Of a DNA stretch of 60,822 nucleotides, positions 28,101-36,400 are shown piece by piece. Where the stretch lies: NCBI GenBank assembly GCA_903919535.1, contig CAIXIP010000081.1, positions 1 through 60,822 of the forward strand, read 5' to 3'. Under the pieces are notes generated by a model. That model had not been told where the DNA came from. It made no database searches and saw only the letters and a program-made list of their open reading frames with translations. This DNA comes from an uncultured Bacteroidota bacterium (GTDB taxonomy: Bacteria > Bacteroidota > Bacteroidia > 2-12-FULL-35-15). Position 1 is the first letter of the stretch. Each line of letters begins with the position of its first letter. A program made the position numbers and the translations under genes.

Positions 28101-29132
28101 TTAACTATTCTTAACATCTTTATTCAATACCGCTAAAAGTATCAGTGAAATAAGCCCTAGCGAAAGAATAAGGATAAATTGAGAAGTCCAGACAGACCAA
28201 GCAAAAGCATTTGCTACAGTTATCGCTTCTGCAGGGTTACTTGAAATAATATAAACATTCGTGAGTATGTAAATGACAATGATTTGATACGCCCCCGTGC
28301 CTCCGGGAACAGTAATGACGCCAATACTTCCAAAAACGACAATTACTACCGCAACCATTAATGATAAATTGGCGGTTTCTGAAAAAGCAAAAAAGCAAAC
28401 GTATACTTGCAAAATATACATTAGCCAAATGAGTATGGTATGAGTAATGAACCAAAAAGGCTTGTCAACATTTTTAATACTCTTTAACCCGTCCCATAAA
28501 CCATACATAAATCCTAGAACCTTAGCAGAAACAAGTGATTGTATTTTTTTACGGAAATAATAAAAAGCAGCAATAAAAATTAATAATACAATTACAGTAA
28601 TAATTACATAAACTTGTTTTTGTATTAATGCATTAAATTTGCCTGAAAGGGGAGTAAAAATAAATTTATTAGTAATTCCCGATATTCGATCGAACTCTAA
28701 GCCGAGAGTTGCAAAAAATAGAAGTACTAAACAGATGAAATCTAGTGCACGTTCTGCAATAACGGTTCCAAACCCCTCTGTAAATGGAACCTTTTCATAC
28801 TTTGTAAGTATTCCACAACGTGTAACTTCTCCCAAACGAGGCAAAGCAAAATTTGCTAAATAGCCTACCATTACAGCAAAAAAAGTATTTGAAGTTTTTG
28901 TTTGATGACCCAAAGGTTTTAATAAAAGTTTCCATCTTAGGGCACGAAAGTAATGGCTTAAGCCACTAACAACAAGAGAAGCAAAAAGCCAAAAGTAATT
29001 TGCTTGTTTTATTGCAATAATAATATCATTAATCTCTTTTTCAGATTTATTTCGAAGTGCAAGCCAAATCAATAAAATTCCAATACTTAAAAAGAAAAAG
29101 AATTTTAGAACATTAGTTGCTTGTTTTTTCAA
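28101..29132 (-). CDS. YbhN / UPF0104-type flippase-like membrane protein
   Basis: 343 residues with about eight transmembrane segments. It belongs to the lysylphosphatidylglycerol synthase transmembrane (UPF0104, YbhN) family: ANYFWLFASLVVSGLSHYFRALRWKLLL near the N-terminus, TFFAVMVGYLANFALPRLGEVTRCGIL and GTVIAERALDFICL in the middle, and FGSIGVITVPGGTGAYQ near the C-terminus. It has no soluble synthase domain. It lies two bases after panD and upstream of the rfaE2 pair; the panD-ybhN-rfaE2-radA order is common in Bacteroidota. Lipid or glycolipid translocation is inferred. Confidence 0.88.
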   Translation of the reverse strand: MKKQATNVLKFFFFLSIGILLIWLALRNKSEKEINDIIIAIKQANYFWLFASLVVSGLSHYFRALRWKLLLKPLGHQTKTSNTFFAVMVGYLANFALPRLGEVTRCGILTKYEKVPFTEGFGTVIAERALDFICLVLLFFATLGLEFDRISGITNKFIFTPLSGKFNALIQKQVYVIITVIVLLIFIAAFYYFRKKIQSLVSAKVLGFMYGLWDGLKSIKNVDKPFWFITHTILIWLMYILQVYVCFFAFSETANLSLMVAVVIVVFGSIGVITVPGGTGAYQIIVIYILTNVYIISSNPAEAITVANAFAWSVWTSQFILILSLGLISLILLAVLNKDVKNS

Positions 29133-29134
29133 AA

Positions 29135-29485
29135 TTAACGGAGCTTATTTGTTAGGGTATCTGGGAATACAACTGTTGGTTGATGTTTTTTCGCCAATTC
29201 AAAATCCATCAAGGCATATGAAACAATAATTATTTGATGTCCCACTTTCACTTTCATTGAAGCCGGCCCATTTAAACAGATCACACCTGAACCGCGCTCA
29301 CCTTTTATTACATAGGTAGTAAAGCGCTCGCCATTGTTGTAATTAAAGATGTCAACTTTTTCATTTTCGATGAAGTTGGCTGCATCCATTAGGTCCTCAT
29401 CAATTGTAACGCTACCGATGTAATCAAGGTCAGCTTCGGTAACGCTTACGCGATGTATTTTTGATTTTAAAACTTCTATTTGCAT
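29135..29485 (-). CDS. panD: Aspartate 1-decarboxylase
   Basis: 116 residues. It makes beta-alanine from aspartate for pantothenate and CoA. The self-cleavage site is Gly24-Ser25 (DYIGSVTID), which yields the pyruvoyl group. Other blocks are [24 protein letters not shown] and [13 protein letters not shown]. It is the first gene of the leftward panD-ybhN-rfaE2-radA run. A TAGTTTTG box ends eight bases before the ATG. Confidence 0.96.
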   Translation of the reverse strand: MQIEVLKSKIHRVSVTEADLDYIGSVTIDEDLMDAANFIENEKVDIFNYNNGERFTTYVIKGERGSGVICLNGPASMKVKVGHQIIIVSYALMDFELAKKHQPTVVFPDTLTNKLR

Positions 29486-29493
29486 ATCGGTTG

Positions 29494-29501
29494 CAAAACT
29501 A
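29494..29501 (-). promoter_or_regulatory. -7 promoter element immediately upstream of panD
   Basis: TAGTTTTG on the minus strand, ending eight bases before the panD ATG. Any leader would be at most a few bases. No convincing -33 box. Confidence 0.4.
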
Positions 29502-29567
29502 AATAAATAAACTGAAAACGTGAAAAATTTTCTTTACCGAAAAATCGGAGCTACAGGGCGAAAAGGA

Positions 29568-29611
29568 AAAGCATTGAAAAACCATGTTTTAAATAAGTTT
29601 TCCAATGCTTT
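29568..29611 (-). terminator. Terminator of the sulfur relay operon
   Basis: A 15-bp stem (29568-29582 with 29597-29611), one mismatch, 14-base loop. On the minus strand it is followed by a T/C-rich stretch. It is 26 bases past the DsrE-like stop and isolates that operon from panD. Confidence 0.7.
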
Positions 29612-29637
29612 ACCGTTAGGTTAAACGTTAATTGAAA

Positions 29638-30114
29638 TTAAATAAATAGTAGGTGGGTGCCTTCTTCGTTTGCTCTACCGTAAAAATCACCAATTGTTAA
29701 AATTCCATCCAAGTCATCAATTAAGTCGGTTTCTTTTAAATGGAACATATCAACTGCCAATTTACATGCCCATAGACTTACTCCTGAATCTTTTAATATT
29801 TCAAGAAATTCGCCAACAGGCGGCATATTTAATTTTTCCATTTCTTTTTTCATCATACTGGTAGCAAGGGCTTCCATTCCTGGCAATCCCCCTAACATGG
29901 TAGGCATGTGCATTGCAGGGTTTCCAACTGTTGCAACATGCAAATGTTCCAGTTTTTTCTTTTGGATAGCTTCCAGTCCAAAGAATGTGAAAAATATTTC
30001 AGCTTCAATTCCCTCCATTCTTGCGCCATTTGCCATCACAAAAGCAGCATACACATTTTCTAAAGTAGCTTTAGAAAGTATGAATAACATTTTTTTAACT
30101 TTAGTTTCACTCAT
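29638..30114 (-). CDS. DsrE/DsrF/DrsH-like sulfur relay protein
   Basis: 158 residues. The pattern KKMLFILSKATLENVYAAFVMANGARMEGIEAEIFFTFFGLEAI is typical of the DsrE-like (peroxiredoxin-related) family, with the conserved Cys in SLWACKLAVDMFHL and the Gly-rich TVGNPAMHMPTMLGGLPGM insert. Relatives pass persulfide sulfur between carriers. It is the last gene of a three-gene operon, 20 bases after the TusE-like gene. Sulfur transfer from the flavoprotein product through TusE is inferred from context. Confidence 0.88.
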   Translation of the reverse strand: MSETKVKKMLFILSKATLENVYAAFVMANGARMEGIEAEIFFTFFGLEAIQKKKLEHLHVATVGNPAMHMPTMLGGLPGMEALATSMMKKEMEKLNMPPVGEFLEILKDSGVSLWACKLAVDMFHLKETDLIDDLDGILTIGDFYGRANEEGTHLLFI

Positions 30115-30134
30115 GATTTCTAGTTATTAATCTA

Positions 30135-30443
30135 TTAAATACAACTTTTCGGTTTAGGAATACCAGCAATTTTACTTGCTTTTTTTAATGGACCGCCTGG
30201 GAATAATTCATAAAACTCTTTAATGTTCAAGGCTCCACTATTTTTTATTCCTCGGATTGAAAGTGGTGAATCTTTTTTAAATTCACTTTGGATCCATTCA
30301 ATGGCTTTCCAATGATCATCTCGTAATTCTACTTTTTCTTCTACAGCAATAGCATTTGCAATGTCTTTATCCCATTGTGCAAATTCTAAAAGATAACCTT
30401 CTTCGTTTACGTTTACCGGTTTTTCTGCTAACATTTTTTCCAT
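30135..30443 (-). CDS. tusE: TusE/DsrC-family sulfur carrier with one C-terminal Cys
   Basis: 102 residues. Family blocks: DEEGYLLEFAQWDKDIANAIA-like N-terminal half (here VNEEGYLLEF, WDKDIANAIA), LRDDHWKAIEWIQ, and the C-terminal arm KIAGIPKPKSCI with penultimate Cys101. DsrC proper has a second Cys eleven residues earlier; here that position is Ser (KKASKIAG). So it is the single-cysteine TusE-type persulfide carrier rather than a DsrAB partner. No dsrAB or tusBCD was seen in the window. It lies between the SQR-like and DsrE-like genes. Confidence 0.9.
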   Translation of the reverse strand: MEKMLAEKPVNVNEEGYLLEFAQWDKDIANAIAVEEKVELRDDHWKAIEWIQSEFKKDSPLSIRGIKNSGALNIKEFYELFPGGPLKKASKIAGIPKPKSCI

Positions 30444-30469
30444 GATTTCTAGTTTTTTAGTTTAAGTTT

Positions 30470-31705
30470 TTAAATTGTAATCTGTTTACCTTTTTTAGTC
30501 ATTTTTGCTGTTACGAATGGAATAGGAATACCTTTAATAAGCATATTCCAATAGATCCATCTGAATGCAAGTTTTCCCATGTGATTTAGTTTGCTTTCTT
30601 TTAAAAGACTTAATGGACCAATAGCAGCGAAGGGGAAACTCCCTTGTACGGGTTCTTGTTCGTAATTAAAATCTATTAATAATGCTTTCCCATTTCCTGT
30701 TTCAATGAAACAGTTGGCGTGGCCATCAAATTCTTCTTTTAGTTCTTTACCTTTTATATAATTTTGAATGTTTTCGGTGAGTATTTCTGCTTCAAAATGT
30801 GCTACAGAACCTGCTTTTGAAGCAGGAATGTTAGATGCATCTCCAATAACAAAAATGTTTTCATTTTCTAACGATTGCAGTGTTGCTTTGTTTGTGGGAA
30901 TAAAATTTAATTGATCACCCATCTCAGATCGTTTTATAAGATCATCACCCATGTTGGTTGGTGTAGTAACCAATAGGTCATATTCAACTTCGGTATCAGC
31001 GTAGTCAATAATCTTATTGTTTTCGTAATCTACTCTATCGATATTAAAATCGATAACCTCTTTAATTCCTTTTTCTTCTAATAAATAATGTAAGGCTGCG
31101 GTTGCTTTCGGTTTTGTGAATGCGCCTGAAAGTGGTGTTACATAAGTAATATCTACTTTGTCTCGCATCCCCTTTTTTCTAAAATAGGTGTCGGCTAAAA
31201 ATGCAAATTCAAGTGGTGCAACGGGGCATTTAATTGGCATTTCAGTAATATGGATAACCAGTTTTCCTCCTTTCCAATCTCGTAATTTGTTTCTTAATGC
31301 AAGCGAACCTTCGTAAGTATAAAAATCGAAAATGTTTTTATGCCAATTCGGGCCATTCATGCCTTCCGTTTCCTGAGGTGCAATTTTTGACCCTGTAGCA
31401 ACAATTAGTAAATCATAAGGTATTGTTTCGTTTTCTAATTGTACTTTATTTTCTTTTGGTAGAATTTTTTCAATCTTTTTTTGAATATAGTTTACTCCTT
31501 TGGGAATAAACTTTTTGCCTTCTTTTTTTACATCCTGCTCTTTATAGATGTCGAAAGGCAAGAATAAAAATCCAGGTTGGTAATAATGAGTTTTGTATTG
31601 ATCAACAATGGTAATATTCCATTCTTGTTTAGGTAATTTAGAAACTAAATGATTTGCCATCATTGTTCCTGATGTTCCTGCTCCAAGTATGATTAAATTT
31701 TTCAT
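30470..31705 (-). CDS. sqr: Sulfide:quinone oxidoreductase-like flavoprotein
   Basis: 411 residues. The FAD dinucleotide-binding motif GAGTSGTMMAN is at residues 8-18, LIVATGSKIAP near 100-110 and the second FAD motif VIGDASNIPASKAGSVAHFEAE near 286-306. The only two cysteines are Cys160 (MPIKCPVAPLEF) and Cys332 (HANCFIETGNGKALLIDF), the spacing expected for the redox pair of SQR/FCSD flavoproteins. The C-terminal amphipathic end could sit on the membrane. It would oxidise sulfide to persulfide and pass electrons to quinone; the two downstream sulfur-carrier genes support this. An SQR subtype is not assigned. Confidence 0.88.
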   Translation of the reverse strand: MKNLIILGAGTSGTMMANHLVSKLPKQEWNITIVDQYKTHYYQPGFLFLPFDIYKEQDVKKEGKKFIPKGVNYIQKKIEKILPKENKVQLENETIPYDLLIVATGSKIAPQETEGMNGPNWHKNIFDFYTYEGSLALRNKLRDWKGGKLVIHITEMPIKCPVAPLEFAFLADTYFRKKGMRDKVDITYVTPLSGAFTKPKATAALHYLLEEKGIKEVIDFNIDRVDYENNKIIDYADTEVEYDLLVTTPTNMGDDLIKRSEMGDQLNFIPTNKATLQSLENENIFVIGDASNIPASKAGSVAHFEAEILTENIQNYIKGKELKEEFDGHANCFIETGNGKALLIDFNYEQEPVQGSFPFAAIGPLSLLKESKLNHMGKLAFRWIYWNMLIKGIPIPFVTAKMTKKGKQITI

Positions 31706-31780
31706 GGTATTTAGGATTATTTTGATTAAAAACTAACTGTAATAATTTGATAGAACAAAATTAGATAGCATAAAAAAGAG

Positions 31781-31804
31781 GCTATGTAACAATTGTTACA
31801 TAGC
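31781..31804. promoter_or_regulatory. 24-bp perfect palindrome, candidate operator of the sulfur operon
   Basis: GCTATGTAACAA is followed directly by its exact reverse complement, centred 88 bases upstream of the SQR-like start. The inner part TGTAA-N6-TTACA has the half-site geometry of CRP/FNR-fold regulators (TGTGA-N6-TCACA type). The regulator is not encoded nearby, so the assignment is inference. Confidence 0.65.
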
Positions 31805-31932
31805 TCTGAAAATACCGCATGTATTATAACACAGGGTTTTGTGCTAAAAAACAATTCGTTTTTTGCGAAAAAAAATACGAGAAAAGTTTGAAATTTTACC
31901 GAAGAAATATTAGTGTGAAAAAAATCTGAAAA

Positions 31933-32382
31933 TTAGTGTTTTGTCATTTCAATATGTGGAATGTTATCTTCCAGATATTCTTCACTAATTTGAATAAAGC
32001 CAAAGCTTTCGTAGAATTTTTTTAGATATAATTGTGCTCCTATACGAATGGGAGCTGTTCCGTATTTTTGGTTTATTACTTCAATTGACTTTGTCATTAA
32101 TGCTTTCCCAGCACCTGTTCCACGAAGTTTTGGAGAGGAAACAACGCGTCCAATAGAGACTTCTGTAAAAGAGACACCCGGAGGAACAATTCGAGAGTAT
32201 GTAATTAAATTGCCATTTTCATCTCTGCCCATTAAATGCAATGATTTAAGATCTTTTCCATCAGCATCCTGATAAGGACAGTTTTGTTCAACAACAAATA
32301 CTTCCGCTCTTAAGCTCAAAATACTGTATAGCTCTATGTTGGAGAGTTCATCAAATTCTTTAATTTCCCAGGCAATTGTCAT
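31933..32382 (-). CDS. ElaA-type GNAT acetyltransferase
   Basis: 149 residues. ElaA features: WEIKEFDELSNIELYSILSLRAEVFVVEQNCPYQDADGKD at the N-terminus, the acetyl-CoA loop region IGRVVSSPKLRGTGAGKALM (R-G-x-G-A-G-K), IRIGAQLYLKKFYESFGF and a final HIEM. It is predicted to transfer acetyl from acetyl-CoA to an unknown amine substrate. It is a separate gene from the vanZ-like gene 32 bases upstream of it in transcription, though the two may share a transcript. Confidence 0.92.
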   Translation of the reverse strand: MTIAWEIKEFDELSNIELYSILSLRAEVFVVEQNCPYQDADGKDLKSLHLMGRDENGNLITYSRIVPPGVSFTEVSIGRVVSSPKLRGTGAGKALMTKSIEVINQKYGTAPIRIGAQLYLKKFYESFGFIQISEEYLEDNIPHIEMTKH

Positions 32383-32414
32383 TTATTTCATCTGCTAAAT
32401 AAAAATCGGTTTAT

Positions 32415-32810
32415 TTATTTTATCAGTTTTATCAAATATTTATTTTCCATCCAATCATATAAAATCCATCCCATTGAAGCGCCAAACGTATTAGCTATAA
32501 AATCAAAAATATCTGCACTGCGATCAGTAAACAAGGTTCCTTGCATTATTTCTAGAGAGCCACCGTAAATAATACAAATTAGTAATGCTATAAATTTTGC
32601 TAGTTTTTTTAATTGTGGAAATGCCGACTGCAGTATAAATCCTCGAACAGTCAATAATTGAAGCACAAAGAAGATTCCAGCATGAACAAATTTGTCAAAA
32701 CTTAATAGTTCTAAAAAAGAAATATGCGGAATATCCTTACCAGGAATTCCGCATAATATTAATATGAGCAATGCCCAAAGCATTGCCCATTTGGTGTGTT
32801 TTAAAAACAT
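32415..32810 (-). CDS. VanZ-family membrane protein
   Basis: 131 residues and about four membrane segments: WAMLWALLILILCGIPG at the N-terminus, FDKFVHAGIFFVLQLL (the conserved D-K-x-x-H of VanZ-like proteins), LAKFIALLICIIYGGSLEIMQ and DIFDFIANTFGASMGWILYDW (D-x-x-x-N). VanZ-like proteins in Bacteroidota are of unknown role and often sit after gcvH, as here. Confidence 0.88.
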   Translation of the reverse strand: MFLKHTKWAMLWALLILILCGIPGKDIPHISFLELLSFDKFVHAGIFFVLQLLTVRGFILQSAFPQLKKLAKFIALLICIIYGGSLEIMQGTLFTDRSADIFDFIANTFGASMGWILYDWMENKYLIKLIK

Positions 32811-32870
32811 TTTTGTTGCTTTATTGTTATCAGTGATTTATTGTTTTACAATTAAGCAATTAAGCATTTA

Positions 32871-33251
32871 TTAGTGTCCGATCAATGTTTTATAATCAGC
32901 AACACTTAACAAATGATTTAGTTCACTAGCATCTTTCATTTCCACTTTAATCATCCATCCTTCTCCATAAGGATCTTTATTTACAGATTCAGGGTTTGTT
33001 TGTAAACCTGGATTTACTTCCAATACTTTTCCTGAAATAGGCATAAATAAATCAGAAACAGTTTTCACTGCTTCAACTGTTCCGAAAATTTCTTCGTGAG
33101 CCAATTCTTCTCCTTCAGTTTCAATTTCTACATAAACAATATCGCCCAATTCGCCTTGAGCGAAATCAGTAATTCCAATGTATGCAACATTGCCTTCCAC
33201 ACGAACCCATTCGTGATCTTTAGTGTACTTTAAGTTTTCAGGAAAATTCAT
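32871..33251 (-). CDS. gcvH: Glycine cleavage system H protein
   Basis: 126 residues. It carries the lipoyl arm that shuttles the aminomethyl group in the glycine cleavage complex. The lipoylated Lys is Lys63 in [13 protein letters not shown]. Other blocks are [26 protein letters not shown] and [24 protein letters not shown]. No gcvT or gcvP is nearby; the sprA-gcvH-vanZ order is common in the phylum. Confidence 0.97.
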   Translation of the reverse strand: MNFPENLKYTKDHEWVRVEGNVAYIGITDFAQGELGDIVYVEIETEGEELAHEEIFGTVEAVKTVSDLFMPISGKVLEVNPGLQTNPESVNKDPYGEGWMIKVEMKDASELNHLLSVADYKTLIGH

Positions 33252-33293
33252 AATTTGATTTTTTAAATTAGTAATGTTGGCAAATTTATATTT

Positions 33294-33337
33294 ATTTCAA
33301 TAATAAAATAATGATTATAATAATAAATTATTGAAAT
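33294..33337 (-). terminator. Candidate terminator between sprA and gcvH
   Basis: A perfect 11-bp arm pair, ATTTCAATAAT and ATTATTGAAAT, around a 22-base AT-rich loop, 73 bases beyond the sprA stop. It lacks a long T run, so termination is uncertain. Confidence 0.35.
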
Positions 33338-33409
33338 AGGTTAAAAATTGAATAAAATTAGGTCTTTTGAAGGCTATTTCTTTTAGAATAAAAATCGTTA
33401 AAAACACCT

Positions 33410-36400
33410 TTAGTTATTCAGCATCAATCTTAAGCTAACTCCGGCATTAGTGTTAGTGGAAGGGAATGATGATGAAATAACAGGTTTGTTAATGATGCGA
33501 TCATAAAATACACGAATATTGATACGTTCGCTAATCACATAATCTGCCGCTACTTTTATCGAAATAATATTTGTTCCGCCAGTTGATTGACTTACACCTT
33601 CAACAATTCGTCTCATAACTGTTTCATTTTTACGGAATGAAAGATCAAGTTTCAAATTCAGATCGCTTTTGATTTGTTTTCCTTTTATTGTTATTTTTTT
33701 ACCCATTGATAAATTCTTTATGCGGTATCCGGTTCCACCAATTATCTCCCGACCAACCACTTCTGTAACTGTTCGGCTAGTCAAACCAAGGGACAAGTTT
33801 CTATCCTTTTTGTATTCAAAAGTTAATAAAATACTGTTATTTAAAGTCATATCCAGTTTTATCAAAGGGCTCCACTGTTCTGAAATGGTAATTGTGTTAA
33901 TAGCGTTTTGAGATAAAAAATTAGGGTTGCCGGTAATACTTGAAACTGTTTCCTTTATTGCAGTAAATCCATCTTTATTTCCATTTGCATCTTCGTCAAT
34001 AAATAAAAGATTTGACTGGTATCCTCCAACACTGTATGTCGAACGGTAAGCATGACTCAACGTAAATGATTTGAAATATTTTTTTATTGCCTCAATTTTT
34101 GATAATCCATCATAAGTTGCTCTCCAGTTTGGTAACGGAATTTTCGGGAAGGCACTTAAGGTTGAGTTGTTTGTATTCTTCCCTGCATAAGCTGCTAAGA
34201 ATGCTGGAATCAATACATCTTGTGATGTGGCGTTATATCCGTCTGCAAAACCGTTAATAGATCCGTTTGAATTCGGATTTTTTGCACCTAATCGAGCAGA
34301 AATATTAGCCCTGTCATCTAAAAATGTTTGAAATGTTTTCTCTCTATCTTTTACAAAAGAGGTGCGAAACGCCATATACGACATGCTAAAATTACCAGTT
34401 GTGATTGGTGATTGTCCTTTAAAATGATCAACTACGGAACCGTCTCTCAGTGTGTCATTTAGTGTCCATCTAAAAAATTCGCTATTGTTTTTTGCTTCAG
34501 TTCGGGTTGCCGTTAATTCAATTTTAAGATCAGGCAAAGGTTCTAAATTTGCACGGATATTCAAGTTGTTACTACTTGTTGTTGCATAGGGAGTATTTAC
34601 GGAAGGTGTTTTTACTAACCAGTCGTTATTTGGATTATTATCTTCTGTAGTTGCGATTGCTTGATCACGGATATCTTTTTGGCTACCAAAAATAAAACCA
34701 GCTGTTGGCCCTTGAAAATTACTTCCCATTCCCATTAAATGCGTTGATTGAGCATAACCAGGTAATATGGTTCCATTTGTCATGGAGTAGGTTGCAGTAA
34801 CATTTTTCGCGCTCATCAATATGCGGGCAAGGTATTCAAGTACCACGTAATTGTTTTCTTTTTCCTTTTTTGTAGTATCTTTTTGATTTTTAGGAGCAGA
34901 GTTTTTTAATGCTGTAATAGATTTTCCTGTTTTTGTGTTTTGCTGATTTTTATTGCTGCTTTTTTGATTTATTTTTTTCAAATAAGGTACTTTATTATAT
35001 AAGGTCACCATATTTAACTGTCCGTTCAATTGTATGTTACGTGAATTTTGAATCGTATTTCCCAATGTGTCGGCTCCCATCGGAGCTCTCTGCCAGCTGT
35101 AAGTGCCAGAGTAACGAACAGAAGCCGTTGTGAAGTCAAGCAATGGCAATTTATTAATAGGAATATTGTAATTAATATTTACCTGATGATTGTATTGAGT
35201 TGTGTTTCCCAGTTTCAGTAAATTGTTTTGAATTGTATCTTTCTTTTCTTTGGTATCAATTAAACCGGCTGGTTCTAAGATGCGGTTTTCGTTATTTGCA
35301 GTAAAATCGAGCTTTAATGATTTGGTGATATCATATTTAAAATCATAAGAACGATTCATACTAAAATGTTTATTGTAGGTAGGAACAATAAGCATATCAC
35401 CACCTGTAGTGTTCCTGTTTTTTGTTTCGCTGAAATCTCTTGCTACGTCTGTCGAAAAGCCTAATTTATTTGGCAATAAATAAAAGTTAACATCCTTAAT
35501 TAATTGTAAATATTTTGATTGGAAAATTTTTGTTTTTGCGAACGGTTTATAGTTTTTCGGTGTTGGTGCAAAATTATACATCAAGCCGCCATGATGATTT
35601 TTTTGATTGGCGTATTCAAGAGTCGAATTATGATGATTTAACTCACTGTATGAATATGATGCAGCCCAATTTTCCACGTCATAAACATGGCTCTTTTTCG
35701 AGTTTTTTCCTTTGTCTTTTTTTACATTCGTAAAATTGATGCTATTCCGTTTTGTATAATCCTGTGTCACTTGTTTTAATGAATCTCTTACATGTTTAGG
35801 AATAGTAGGGTCTTTTAATGTCGGAGCTAAAAGAATATCCGGATCAAGAGGATTGTATTGTGGTGTGATCAATTGTTCTGAGTAGCCAATATACATTGGA
35901 ACGTGAATGTTAGATTCCTTAGGTAAAAACTTTCCTAATTCTAAACTTGATGAAATGTCATATTGTTTTCCTGTTTCTTTTTTTCGTTCTGTGATTTTAT
36001 TTTCAATGCTACCAAAACCTGGAGTATACATACTTCCTGATACAGAAAGTGTTCCTAAATCTGCTAATTTTGCAGTTACTCGTGCATTTGCTGCCCATCC
36101 GCCTTTTTCATCGAAATCACTTAAACGTAATTCGTTTACCCAAATCTGAGCACATTTTGGTAACCCGTCATCATCAAGTCCTGGGCCCATCTTTTTAGGG
36201 TTTTTAATCCCAATCATGATAGTTTTGATAGCACTTAAATTAGGATTTCCTTTTACAACAATAGTTCTGCTGTCGTCCGAAACCTCATATTCAGAGGCAA
36301 GTGTTACACCTGATCCATTGAAAATATCAATGTTTCGTTTTTGTTTTGCATTTTGTAATTTTTCAAACTCCAATATCATTTCATTAGCTAATGGCCATAC

